DNA of 64,000 nucleotides from DASUAS01 sp963809795 (GTDB lineage Bacteria; Actinomycetota; Acidimicrobiia; IMCC26256; DASPTH01), in NCBI GenBank assembly GCA_963809795.1, contig CAWELN010000006.1:434001-498000 (forward strand), written 5' to 3'. Below the pieces are notes generated by a model, which did not search any database, was not told the origin of the DNA, and saw nothing but the letters and a program-made list of their open reading frames with translations. Every line of letters begins with the position of its first letter. Position 1 is the stretch's first letter. The translations under genes and the position numbers were made by a program. This document shows positions 1 to 7,761 of this stretch, in pieces.

Positions 1-1
1 G

Positions 2-283
2 ACCCACGACGGCGACGTCGAGCTGCTCGACGTCGACGAGGACGCCGGCGCGGTGCACCTGCGGCTGCTCGGCAGTTGCGACGGCTGCCCGTCGTCGGCC
101 GTGACGTTGCGCGACGCGGTCGAGCGGGCGATCGTCGAGGCGGCGCCCGAGATCACGATCATCGACGTCGAACAACCGTCGACCGAGGCCCCCGAACCGG
201 CGGTGATCGGCACCCCGGTGACCCTGACCCGCAAGCCGGCGCCGCGCTTCGAGAGCTGTCCCACCGGGGTTGCGGCGCGATGA
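2..283 (+). CDS. NifU-like Fe-S scaffold domain protein, C-terminal part (5' end outside window)
   Basis: The frame is open from the left edge and ends at TGA 281-283. The visible 93 residues start inside a NifU C-terminal domain: an acidic stretch, then RLLGSCDGCPSSAVTL, whose CxxC pair (CDGC) is the Fe-S binding site of the NifU/Nfu family. A proline-rich tail follows. The stop overlaps the next start by ATGA, so the two are probably translationally coupled. Small NifU-domain proteins occur beside actinobacterial [NiFe]-hydrogenase genes, where they are thought to serve cluster assembly. That role here is inferred from the neighbours. The structural hydrogenase genes, if present, would lie to the left of the window. 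Confidence 0.85.
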   Translation, partial: THDGDVELLDVDEDAGAVHLRLLGSCDGCPSSAVTLRDAVERAIVEAAPEITIIDVEQPSTEAPEPAVIGTPVTLTRKPAPRFESCPTGVAAR

Positions 284-904
284 GCGGCGACCCCCTCGCA
301 GCCGTACGGCGCCTCCGCCGCGCGCCGTCACCGCCGCCCCCGGTGGGCGAGACCTGCGAGCTCTGCGGCGAGCCGGTGGGGCCCGAGCACAACCACCTGG
401 TCGACCTCGAACGTCGCAACCTCATGTGCGCGTGCCGGCTCTGCTGGATGCTCTTCGCGCCCGACGGTGCCGGCGGCGGGCACTTCAAGGCGGTACCGGA
501 GCGGTACGTGGCGTTCCCCGACCTCCGGTTGACGCGCGCCGAGTGGGACTCGCTCCAGATCCCGGTGAGCGTCGCGTTCTTCTTCGTGAACTCGAGCATC
601 GATCGCGTCGCCGCGTTCTACCCGGGCCCGGCGGGCGCGACCGAGTCGCTCCTCCCGCTCGACACGTGGGACGAGCTCGCGATCGGTCACGCCGAGCTGG
701 CGACGCTGCTGCCCGACGTCGAGGCGTTCCTCGTGCGCGCCGTACGCGGTGCCGACGAGGCGGAGTGCTTCCTCGTGCCCATCGACGCGTGCTACGAGCT
801 GGTCGGTCGGTTGCGGATGCTGTGGCGGGGCTTCGACGGCGGGCAGGAGGCGCACCAGGCGCTCGAAGCAGTTCTTCCTCGAGGTGCGGGCGAGGGCGTC
901 GTGA
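280..904 (+). CDS. DUF5947 family hydrogenase-cluster protein (probable +1 frameshift near its end)
   Basis: ATG 280 overlaps the previous stop (ATGA). The N-terminal part has CELCGEPV and a second cysteine pair in CACRLC, suggesting a metal- or cluster-binding fold, followed by a conserved LQIPVSVAFFF segment and LWRGFDGG near the C-terminus. DUF5947 proteins accompany actinobacterial uptake-hydrogenase genes; their biochemical function is unknown to me. As sequenced, the frame runs on into the next gene and gives one 422-residue fusion ending at 1548. Removing one A at 866-867 restores a family-like ending (LEQFFLEVRARAS) and a TGA at 902-904 that overlaps the GTG of the next gene. I therefore read this as two genes joined by an extra base. 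Confidence 0.8.
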
Positions 905-1548
905 GCGACCTCGAGTTCGAGGTGCTCGACGCGCAGCCCGAGCCCTACGCGGCGGTGCCGACGATCATGCTCCGGCTGCGGGTCACCGAGCGCAGCGGGA
1001 TGCCGGTGCACGCCGTGGCGCTGCGCTGCCAGGTGCGCATCGAGCCCCAGCGGCGGCGCTACACCGACGCCGAGACCGCGGCCCTGGTCGAGGTGTTCGG
1101 CGAGCGCACCCAGTGGGCCGATTCGCTGCGGCCGTTCCTGTGGACGCACGTCTCGACCACCGTGTCGTCGTTCTCGGGCAGCACCGAGGTCGACCTGCCG
1201 ATCACGTGCACCTACGACTTCGAGGTGTCGGGCACGCGCTACTTCCACACGCTGGCCGACGGCGAGATCCCGCTCCTCCTGTTGTTCTCGGGCACGACGT
1301 TCGTCGCCGGAGCCGACGGGTTCTCGGTCACCCCGGTGGCGTGGCACGAGGAGGCCGCGTTCCGTCTCCCGGTGGCGGTGTGGCAGGGGATGATGGACGC
1401 CCACTACCCGAACCGCGCGTTCGTCACCGTGAGCCGCGAGACCCTCGACGGGCTCCTCCGGTACCGCGCCGCGCACGCGCTGCCCACCTGGGACCTGGTC
1501 CTCGAACGGCTGCTGAAGGAAGCAGGCGCGGCGGGGGAGGAGCGGTGA
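901..1548 (+). CDS. DUF6084 family hydrogenase-cluster protein
   Basis: This is a 215-residue protein from GTG 901, starting MSDLEFEVLDAQPEPYAAVP. It has no obvious signal peptide or membrane segment. The middle contains TQWADSLRPFLWTHVSTTV and an FSGSTEVDLPITCTYDFEV stretch typical of DUF6084 proteins, which travel with DUF5947 in actinobacterial hydrogenase operons. No catalytic motif is visible. It ends at 1548 and overlaps the next GTG by four bases. In the present sequence it is in frame with, and so fused to, the upstream DUF5947 gene; the fusion probably comes from an extra base near 866. A role in maturation or assembly of the hydrogenase is an inference from context only. Confidence 0.82.
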   Translation: MSDLEFEVLDAQPEPYAAVPTIMLRLRVTERSGMPVHAVALRCQVRIEPQRRRYTDAETAALVEVFGERTQWADSLRPFLWTHVSTTVSSFSGSTEVDLPITCTYDFEVSGTRYFHTLADGEIPLLLLFSGTTFVAGADGFSVTPVAWHEEAAFRLPVAVWQGMMDAHYPNRAFVTVSRETLDGLLRYRAAHALPTWDLVLERLLKEAGAAGEER

Positions 1549-2897
1549 GCGATCGCTTCGACGCCGCCCGCGCCGTCGCCGACGCGGTGCTGTTCGAGGG
1601 CTACGTGCTGTACCCGTACCGCGCGTCGGCGCCCAAGAACCAGATCCGGTGGCAGTGGGGTGTGCTCTTCCCGCGGGCATTCGCCGAGGCCGACGGCTCC
1701 GAGCGGTGGCGGAACCGCACCGAGTGCGTGGTCGACCCCGGGAGCTCGCCCCGGCTGACCGTGCGCGTGCGTGGGCTGCACGTGCAGCACCGATCGGTCG
1801 AAGTCGACGGCACGCCGGTCTCCGAGGTGCACGTCGACGGCGTCCCGTGGGTGCCGTGGGACGAGGCGGTGGAGTGGGAGGTCGACCTGCCGGCCGTGCC
1901 CCTGCTGCCGCTGCAGGAGGCGACGCACGAGGAGCTCGTGGCGCTGCCCGGCGGCGAGGAGCGGGAGCCACTGCGGAGCGCCGACGGCACCGAGTGCGGC
2001 GTCCTGGTGCGCCGCCGCGAGCCGATCGACGTCGTCGTGAGCGTCGCCGCCGAGTGGGCGGCCGGCAACGGTGCGCTCGTGAAGGCCACCGTGGTGGTCG
2101 AGAACGCGTCGCCGGCGACGGTCGACACGACGACGCGTGATGACGCGCTCCGGCGCGCGCTCGTGGCCGTCCACCTCCTGCTCGGCGTCGACGACGGCGC
2201 CTTCGTCTCGCTGCTCGACCCTGACGACGGTGCGCGGGCCGCGGTCGCGGGATGTGACGGCGACGGCACGTTCCCGGTGCTCGTGGGCGGCGACGACCGG
2301 GTGATGCTGGCCGCGCCGATCATCCTGTACGACCACCCGGAGATCGCCCCCGAGAGCGACGGTGATCTGTGCGACGCCACCGAGATCGACGAGATCCTCG
2401 CGCTGCGCGTCCTGACCCTGACCGACGAGGAGAAGGCGGAAGCCCGTGCCACCGACCCCCGCGCGGCCGCGATCGTGGACCGCATCGACGACATGGCGCC
2501 CGAGACCTTCGCGCGCCTGCACGGGACGCTTCGGGAGTTGCGCCCGCTGCCGGATGAGGATGCGGACGTGGCCGTGCCGTGGTGGGAGCCCGCCGTCGAC
2601 GCCGCGGTAGACCCCTGGTCCGACACCCTCCTCGTCGGCGGCGTCGAGGTCGCGGCGGGGACCCGCGTGCGGCTCCGGCCGTCGCGCCGGGCCGACGCGC
2701 ACGACATGTTCCTGCGCGACATGGTCGCCACCGTGGCCGGTGTCTTCCACGACGTCGACGACGAGCTCCACGTCGCGGTGACGGTCGACGACGACCCCGC
2801 GACCGAGGCGATGCTCGCGCACGGTCGCTACCTGTACTTCCATCCCGACGAGATCGAGCCGCTCGCGTCGGACGAGTCGCGGTCGCGCTCCTCGTGA
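1545..2897 (+). CDS. Conserved protein of the hydrogenase accessory operon, function unknown
   Basis: This 450-residue protein starts at GTG 1545, inside the GTGA overlap with the preceding stop. It begins MSDRFDAARAVADAVLFEGY, followed by YPYRASAPKNQIRWQWGVLF, which recurs in proteins encoded next to actinobacterial [NiFe]-hydrogenases. The rest is acidic and rich in valine and aspartate, with no membrane segment, cysteine cluster or nucleotide-binding motif that I recognise. The last 60 residues contain basic VRLRPSRRADAHDMF and may be a separate domain. The stop overlaps the start of the endopeptidase gene by four bases, so it is likely co-translated. Its location supports a maturation or assembly role; nothing in the sequence shows a reaction. 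Confidence 0.75.
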   Translation: MSDRFDAARAVADAVLFEGYVLYPYRASAPKNQIRWQWGVLFPRAFAEADGSERWRNRTECVVDPGSSPRLTVRVRGLHVQHRSVEVDGTPVSEVHVDGVPWVPWDEAVEWEVDLPAVPLLPLQEATHEELVALPGGEEREPLRSADGTECGVLVRRREPIDVVVSVAAEWAAGNGALVKATVVVENASPATVDTTTRDDALRRALVAVHLLLGVDDGAFVSLLDPDDGARAAVAGCDGDGTFPVLVGGDDRVMLAAPIILYDHPEIAPESDGDLCDATEIDEILALRVLTLTDEEKAEARATDPRAAAIVDRIDDMAPETFARLHGTLRELRPLPDEDADVAVPWWEPAVDAAVDPWSDTLLVGGVEVAAGTRVRLRPSRRADAHDMFLRDMVATVAGVFHDVDDELHVAVTVDDDPATEAMLAHGRYLYFHPDEIEPLASDESRSRSS

Positions 2898-3409
2898 GCG
2901 CGCGCGTGCTCGTGGCCGGGATCGGGAACATCTTCCTCGGCGACGACGGCTTCGGCGTCGAAGTGGCCCAGCGGCTGCGCCGGCGCCCGGCGAGAGACGG
3001 CGTGCGGGTGGAGGACTACGGCATCCGCGGCGTCCACCTCGCCTACGAGCTGCTCGACGGCTACGACGCGCTCGTCCTCGTCGACGCGGTGCCCATGGAC
3101 GAGCCCGCGGGCACGGTGGTGGTGATGGAACCGGATCCGCCGTCACCGGCGACCGAGGGACTCGGCGGCCCCGTGCTCGAGGCCCACAGCATGGATCCGG
3201 TCGTCGTGCTCGACCTCCTCGCCGGCCTCGGCGGCACGGTCGACCGGGTGCTGGTGGTCGGCTGTGCGCCGGCGTCGCTCGACGAGGGGATCGGCCTGTC
3301 GGCGCCGGTCGAGGACGCGGTCGACCGCGCCGTCGACGCCATCGAGGACCTGCTCGGAGACCTGTGCGCGCCGATCGCGCGCACGGATGCAAAGGAGACC
3401 TGCCCATGA
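2894..3409 (+). CDS. [NiFe]-hydrogenase maturation endopeptidase (HupD/HycI family)
   Basis: This 171-residue protein starts at GTG 2894. It opens with VLVAGIGNIFLGDDGFGVEV, the family signature in which the acidic residue after the GN loop binds the nickel used for substrate recognition. VDAVP near residue 60 and the histidine of EAHSMDP near residue 98 are the other conserved metal-site regions. Family members cleave a C-terminal extension from the hydrogenase large subunit after nickel insertion, in the cytoplasm. Length is normal for the family. It overlaps both neighbours by four bases (GTGA and ATGA). The large subunit it would process is not in the window. Confidence 0.9.
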   Translation: MSARVLVAGIGNIFLGDDGFGVEVAQRLRRRPARDGVRVEDYGIRGVHLAYELLDGYDALVLVDAVPMDEPAGTVVVMEPDPPSPATEGLGGPVLEAHSMDPVVVLDLLAGLGGTVDRVLVVGCAPASLDEGIGLSAPVEDAVDRAVDAIEDLLGDLCAPIARTDAKETCP

Positions 3410-3510
3410 TCCGCAAGCTGTTCGTGTTGTCGGCGCTCGCGGCGGTCGCCGGCCTGGTGATCCGCTCGCTGCCCGACATCCAGCGGTATCTCAAGATCCG
3501 TGAGATGTAG
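3406..3510 (+). CDS. Small DUF6893-like membrane-anchored peptide
   Basis: This 34-residue ORF starts at ATG 3406 within an ATGA overlap with the endopeptidase stop, and ends at TAG 3508-3510. It begins MIRKLFVLSALAAVAGLVIR, one hydrophobic helix with two basic residues in front, then ends LPDIQRYLKIREM. Short proteins of this plan (DUF6893) lie in actinobacterial hydrogenase operons, so I accept it despite its size. The position, tight overlap and clear membrane helix support translation. A role as a membrane anchor or small subunit is speculation. Confidence 0.7.
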   Translation: MIRKLFVLSALAAVAGLVIRSLPDIQRYLKIREM

Positions 3511-3517
3511 GCGGTTC

Positions 3518-4033
3518 GTGGCCCGCTACCGCATCGTGCCCGAGCGCTCGAAGGTGTTCATCTCCGCCCGCTCCAGCCTCCACCCGATCGACACGCGCAC
3601 CGACGGGTTGGAGGGCTTCGTCGACCTCGAGGTGCAGGGCGGCGGGCGCCTGAACCTGACCGTGCCGACGAAGGGCCGGGTGTCGTTCCCGGTCGAGCGG
3701 ATGGCGTCGGGCAACCCGCTCGAGGATCGCGAGCTGCGGCGCCGAATCGACGCCCGCCGCTACCCGACGATCGAGGGCGCGCTCACCGACATGCACGAGA
3801 CGGGACGGGACGGCCGGTACCTGGTACGCGGCGACGTGACGTTCAAGGGCTCCACCCGCAGCTACGAAGACGAGATGGCGGTGTCGCAGGACGACGACGG
3901 GACGCTGCGGTTGACGGGGGAGTCCATCTTCGACATCCGCGACTTCGGCATGGACCCGCCGCGCATCCTCATGCTCAAGGTCGAACCCGAGGTCGGCGTG
4001 CGGGTCGAGATCCTCGCCGAGCGGGAGGGCTGA
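3518..4033 (+). CDS. YceI-like domain protein of the hydrogenase operon
   Basis: The chosen start is GTG 3518 (MARYRIVPERSKVFISARSS), just after the DUF6893 stop; an earlier GTG at 3500 would overlap it. The 171 residues follow the YceI beta-barrel pattern: an N-terminal YRIVPERSKVFI strand, a conserved middle with NPLEDRELRRRIDARRYPTI, then RYLVRGDVTFKG, and DFGMDPPRILMLKVEPEVGV at the end. YceI proteins bind lipid-like or isoprenoid molecules and are often exported, but no signal peptide is visible here. It sits between DUF6893 and hypC. A link to quinone or lipid binding for the hydrogenase would be guesswork. Confidence 0.75.
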   Translation: MARYRIVPERSKVFISARSSLHPIDTRTDGLEGFVDLEVQGGGRLNLTVPTKGRVSFPVERMASGNPLEDRELRRRIDARRYPTIEGALTDMHETGRDGRYLVRGDVTFKGSTRSYEDEMAVSQDDDGTLRLTGESIFDIRDFGMDPPRILMLKVEPEVGVRVEILAEREG

Positions 4034-4035
4034 CC

Positions 4036-4329
4036 GTGTGCCTCGGCATCCCCGGCCAGGTGATCGAGCTGCTCGAGGTGCACGAGCACCTCGCGCGCAT
4101 CGACGTGAGTGGGGTGGGTCGGGTCGTGAACATCGGCCTGCTGGAAGACGAGCACCTCGCACCGGGTGACTGGGTGCTCATCCACGTCGGCTTCGCGATG
4201 TCGAAGATCGACGAGGACGAGGCGCGGCGGGCACTGGAGGGGCTCCAGCTCCTCGGTCGGGAGCTCGACGACGAGCTGCAGGCGCTCGCGACCTCGAGGA
4301 TCACCGCCGAGGAAGGGGGTACTCGCTGA
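4036..4329 (+). CDS. hypC: Hydrogenase assembly chaperone HypC
   Basis: This 97-residue protein starts at GTG 4036, two bases after the YceI stop. The N-terminus MCLGIPGQVIELLE carries the family motif M-C-L-[AG]-[IV]-P; Cys2 is the residue that binds the Fe(CN)2CO unit with HypD and contacts the hydrogenase large subunit. The rest is the expected small beta-barrel (VGRVVNIGLLEDEHLAPGDW, then LIHVGFAMSKIDEDEA). The C-terminal tail is somewhat longer than in many HypC proteins. The stop overlaps the hypD ATG by one base, so HypC and HypD are made together, as expected for partners. Confidence 0.95.
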   Translation: MCLGIPGQVIELLEVHEHLARIDVSGVGRVVNIGLLEDEHLAPGDWVLIHVGFAMSKIDEDEARRALEGLQLLGRELDDELQALATSRITAEEGGTR

Positions 4330-5450
4330 TGCGCTTCGTCGACGAGTACCGCGATCCCGCGGCGGCGCGGGCGCTCATCGCCCGCATCACCGAGGTCGCG
4401 GGCGACGACCACTTCAAGTTCATGGAGGTGTGCGGCGGCCACACGCACACCATCTACCGGCACGGGATCGAGCACGTGCTCCCGGACACGGTGGAGCTGG
4501 TGCACGGTCCCGGCTGCCCCGTGTGCGTGATCCCGATGGGAAGGGTCGACGATGCGATCGCGGTGGCACAGACCGACGGCGTGATCTTCACGTCGTTCGG
4601 CGACATGATGCGCGTCCCGGGGAGCACCGGCAACCTGCTCGAGGCCAAGGCGCGCGGCGCCGACGTGCGCTTCGTGTACTCGCCGCTCGATGCCTTGCGC
4701 CTCGCGGTGGAGACGCCCGACCGCGACGTGGTGTTCTTCGCGGTCGGGTTCGAGACCACCGCGCCGTCCACCGCGTTGACGCTGCTCCGGGCGCGCGAGC
4801 TCGGGGTCACCAACTTCCGGGTGTTCTGCAACCACGTGACGATCGTGCCGCCGATCAAGGCCATCCTCGAGTCGCCCGACCTGCGGCTCGACGGCTTCCT
4901 CGGGCCCGGGCACGTGTCGACCGTCGTGGGGAACCGGCCCTACCGCTTCGTCACCGAGCAGTACGGCAAGCCGCTCGTGACCACGGGCTTCGAGCCGCTC
5001 GACGTGCTCCAGGCGATCGACATGCTGCTGGCGCAGATCCGCGACGGACGGTGCGAGATCGAGAACCAGTACGCCCGCGTGGTGCGCGACGAAGGGAACC
5101 CCCGCGCGCTGGCGGTGCTCGCCGAGGTGTTCGAGCTGCGACCGCACTTCGAGTGGCGGGGGCTCGGCTTCATCTCGCAGAGCGCACTGAAGTTGCGGCC
5201 CGAGTTCGCCGCCTTCGACGTCGAGGAGCACTACCGCATCCCGGGGGTGCGAGTCGCCGATCCCAAGGCGTGCCAGTGCGGTGAGGTGCTCAAGGGCGTC
5301 ATCAAGCCCTGGGAGTGCAAGGTGTTCGGCACTGCGTGCACACCGGAGACGCCCATCGGGACGTGCATGGTCTCGTCCGAGGGGGCGTGCGCGGCGTACT
5401 ACAACTTCGGGCGCCTGCACCGCGAGGTGGCGGTGACCCTGGGGAGGTAG
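4329..5450 (+). CDS. hypD: Hydrogenase maturation factor HypD
   Basis: This 373-residue protein starts at ATG 4329. All HypD signatures are visible: CGGHTHTIYRHGI near residue 37, GPGCPVCVIPMGR near residue 60, FAVGFETTAPSTA in the middle, and the C-terminal cysteines of the [4Fe-4S] site in CQCGEVLKG and TACTPETPIGTC. HypD assembles the Fe(CN)2CO moiety of the [NiFe] site with HypC and HypE. Length is normal and no key cysteine is missing. It is the last gene of the operon here: hypA, hypB, hypE and hypF do not follow and must be elsewhere. An 87-bp gap separates it from an unrelated glycosyltransferase gene. Confidence 0.96.
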   Translation: MRFVDEYRDPAAARALIARITEVAGDDHFKFMEVCGGHTHTIYRHGIEHVLPDTVELVHGPGCPVCVIPMGRVDDAIAVAQTDGVIFTSFGDMMRVPGSTGNLLEAKARGADVRFVYSPLDALRLAVETPDRDVVFFAVGFETTAPSTALTLLRARELGVTNFRVFCNHVTIVPPIKAILESPDLRLDGFLGPGHVSTVVGNRPYRFVTEQYGKPLVTTGFEPLDVLQAIDMLLAQIRDGRCEIENQYARVVRDEGNPRALAVLAEVFELRPHFEWRGLGFISQSALKLRPEFAAFDVEEHYRIPGVRVADPKACQCGEVLKGVIKPWECKVFGTACTPETPIGTCMVSSEGACAAYYNFGRLHREVAVTLGR

Positions 5451-5537
5451 ACCGGGCGGCGGTGGTCACCGGCGCTCTCATCTGGCGCTCATCGACAGCT
5501 CACGCCGGTCTCACGCCGCGCCGACGAGAGTCCGGGC

Positions 5538-6953
5538 ATGGCGACGACGGTGCGGGCGCGGCCCGAACGCACCTCGGCGCCCACGACCCGGGCGCGCCCT
5601 CGCTGGCTGGGCGGCGCGCTCGTGGCCGTGGTGCTCGTCGGGGCGGGCTTCCGACTCTGGGGGCTCGGCGCCAACCGCCTCGGATACGACGAGGCGTTCA
5701 CCGCCATGGCCGGCCGCCTGCCGCTGGGCTCCCTCTTCGGGTACTTGCGCGCGCACGACTCCCACCCGCCGCTCGACTACCTCCTGCACCTGCCGCTCGC
5801 GCGCCTCGGCGTCAGTGCCTTCTGGTTCCGCATGCCGGGCGTGCTCTGCTCGATCGCCGCGCTGGGGCTGTTCGCGTGGTGGATGCGCGATCGCGGCCGG
5901 GTGGGGGTGCTGGCCACCGCGATCATGGCGTGCAGCGCGTTCGAGATCGTGCACGGCCGCGAGGCGCGCATGTACGCGGAGCTCGAGCTGCTCGGTGTCG
6001 CGGTGGCGGTGCTGGCGTACGCGTGGTTGCAGGCACCGCGCCGGCGCCACGCCTACCTCCTCGGCATCCTGGTGCTCCTCGGCCTCCTGACCCACGTCTC
6101 GATGTTCCTGGTCGGTGCCGGGCTCCTGGCCCTCCCCGGGCGCCGTCGTGACCGCGAGGCGTGGCGCTGGCGGGGTGCGATCGCCGCCGCCGGCGCGGGG
6201 TGGGCCGCGCTGTGGGGCTCCTCCTTCCTCGTGCAGGCCCGGGGCGGCCACTCGGACTGGATCCCGCGGACCACACCGGGCCGCGTGGTCGACACCGTCT
6301 CCAGCCTCGTCACCCAGGACACCGCGCACGCGCTGGTGATCGTGCTCGCGGTCGCGGCGGGCGGCGTGCTCCTGGTGCGGAGCGACCGGCGGATGGGTCG
6401 CGTGTGGTGCGCGTGCTTCGTCGTCCCGTTGACGCTCGCCGCGGTGGCGGGCTTGGCCGCGCCGGTGCTGCTGGACCGCACCCTCACGATGGTGGCGTGG
6501 GCGCCGATGTTGGCGATCGCGGTGGTGCTCGACCGGTTGCTGCGGCGCGCGCCCGCGCTCGGGATCGCCGCGGTGGTGGTGGCGGGGCTGCTCGTGCTGC
6601 CGCCGTCGTTCTCCGCGCTCGCGGGGAGCACCGCCCCGGACCGCGCCCTGCGCCGCCTCGAAGCAGTGGCGCGTCCCGGCGACGTGGTCGCGGTACGCGC
6701 CGCGGGCAAGGCGCCCGAGGTGCAATGGACGCTCGGCGTGCGCGGGCACCAACCCTGGAAGCCGGTCACGCTGACCGACGTGGTGCCGACGGTCGCCGGC
6801 CTGCGCCTCGGCGGCGCGGCGCCCACGGGGCGGATCTGGATCCTCGACTGGAACTCACGGGTGCGCGCCGCGCCCGGGTACCAACGGTGTGCGCCGGACC
6901 GCCACTTCGGGGTGAGCCGGATCCTCTGCCTACGCCGCGTCGACGCCGATTAG
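5538..6953 (+). CDS. GT-C family membrane glycosyltransferase (ArnT/PMT-like)
   Basis: This 471-residue membrane protein starts at ATG 5538. After a basic N-terminus (about 25 residues) a first membrane helix leads to LWGLGANRLGYDEAFT; the acidic DE pair in the first extracytoplasmic loop is the hallmark of GT-C polyprenyl-phosphate-dependent glycosyltransferases. HDSHPPLDYLLHLPLARLG follows as in the PMT/ArnT superfamily, then about nine more hydrophobic segments and a soluble C-terminal region of about 100 residues. The donor would be a lipid-linked sugar, but neither donor nor acceptor can be named. It stands alone, not evidently in an operon with hypD or the HTH gene. Confidence 0.8.
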   Translation: MATTVRARPERTSAPTTRARPRWLGGALVAVVLVGAGFRLWGLGANRLGYDEAFTAMAGRLPLGSLFGYLRAHDSHPPLDYLLHLPLARLGVSAFWFRMPGVLCSIAALGLFAWWMRDRGRVGVLATAIMACSAFEIVHGREARMYAELELLGVAVAVLAYAWLQAPRRRHAYLLGILVLLGLLTHVSMFLVGAGLLALPGRRRDREAWRWRGAIAAAGAGWAALWGSSFLVQARGGHSDWIPRTTPGRVVDTVSSLVTQDTAHALVIVLAVAAGGVLLVRSDRRMGRVWCACFVVPLTLAAVAGLAAPVLLDRTLTMVAWAPMLAIAVVLDRLLRRAPALGIAAVVVAGLLVLPPSFSALAGSTAPDRALRRLEAVARPGDVVAVRAAGKAPEVQWTLGVRGHQPWKPVTLTDVVPTVAGLRLGGAAPTGRIWILDWNSRVRAAPGYQRCAPDRHFGVSRILCLRRVDAD

Positions 6954-6982
6954 CTGTCACACCCTCTCCCTATCGTCCCCGC

Positions 6983-7641
6983 ATGGGCTACCGCGGGAAG
7001 GTCGAGGAGCAGGAGCGAGCACGCGTGCTGCGCGCCCGCAACATGACCCTGCAGGACATCGCCACCGAGCTCGGCGTCGCCAAGTCATCCGTCTCGCTGT
7101 GGGTCCGCGACGTGCCCTTCACCCCCTCGAAGCGGCGCACCGGGCCGCACCGACGCCCGCATCCTGCACACGAGGCGAAGCTGGCCCAGATCGCGCGAGC
7201 TCGACGCGGAGGGCATTGCAGCGTATCGGCACGCTGACGGACGACGCGTTTTTCGCCGCCGGGATCGCGCTGTATGCCGGCGAAGGCTCGAAGACCGATG
7301 GTGCGGTGAAGTTCGCGAACACCGATCCCGCGATGATGCCGATTCTTCTGCGCGTGGCTGCGCCGGTTCTTCGACCGTCGACGAGCGTCGTCTTCGCGTG
7401 CGCGTCTACCTCCACCAAGGACTCGATCTCGAGGCCGCCGAGGCGCACTGGTCGACGTGTCACCGGCGTGCCCTCGTGCGCAGTTCCGGCCGCCGTACCG
7501 CGCCGTCGCCGATCCGAGCATTCGGCGAAACAAGCACGAGTTCGGGTGCGTCTACGTCTGCTACGCGCTGCTCGTTGACGCACCGTCGGATCATGGGACT
7601 GGTTCGAGCGCTGCTATCGTCGAGACGCCATTCCGGGGTAG
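6983..7641 (+). pseudogene. HTH-type DNA-binding protein gene interrupted by about eight single-base insertions
   Basis: The frame opens with MGYRGKVEEQERARVLRARN and then an HTH (MTLQDIATELGVAKSSVSLW). It breaks after about 70 codons, but the protein continues in other frames: ELDAEGIA, IGTLTDDAFFAAGIALYAGE, FFCAWLRRFFD, RVRVYLHQGLDLEAAEAHW, FRPPYRAVADPSIRRNKHEF and THRRIMGLVRALLSS. Every transition is a +1 shift, near 7196, 7221, 7346, 7375, 7461, 7472, 7566 and 7622. Removing eight bases gives one continuous protein of about 216 residues ending at TAG 7639-7641, which lies inside the tRNA-Asn acceptor stem. Such one-sided damage looks like sequencing insertions, not decay, but a true pseudogene cannot be excluded. 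The target and role of the protein are unknown. Confidence 0.65.
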
Positions 7642-7708
7642 CTCAACTGGCAGAGCGTTCGGCTGTTAACCGAAGATGTTGAGAGTTCGAGTCTCTCCCC
7701 CGGAGCCA
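7632..7708 (+). tRNA. tRNA-Asn (anticodon GTT)
   Basis: A full cloverleaf can be drawn. The acceptor stem TCCGGGG (7632-7638) pairs with CCCCGGA (7698-7704), followed by G and an encoded CCA (7706-7708). The D stem is GCTC/GAGC, the anticodon stem TTCGG/CCGAA closes loop CTGTTAA with anticodon GTT, and the T stem GAGAG/CTCTC closes TTCGAGT. The variable loop is six bases (GATGTT) instead of the usual five, perhaps another extra base. The gene overlaps the last codons of the upstream HTH gene. Confidence 0.95.
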
Positions 7709-7761
7709 GTTCTTCCGCCTCGACTCGCAGGTCGTGCCCCTGCGGGTCGACAATGGGGGCC

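Noticed and set aside
328..1971. Long minus-strand open frame opposite the DUF5947/DUF6084 genes
   Set aside because: Arg/Pro/Ala-rich translation without family features; it is the mirror of GC-rich coding DNA on the plus strand.
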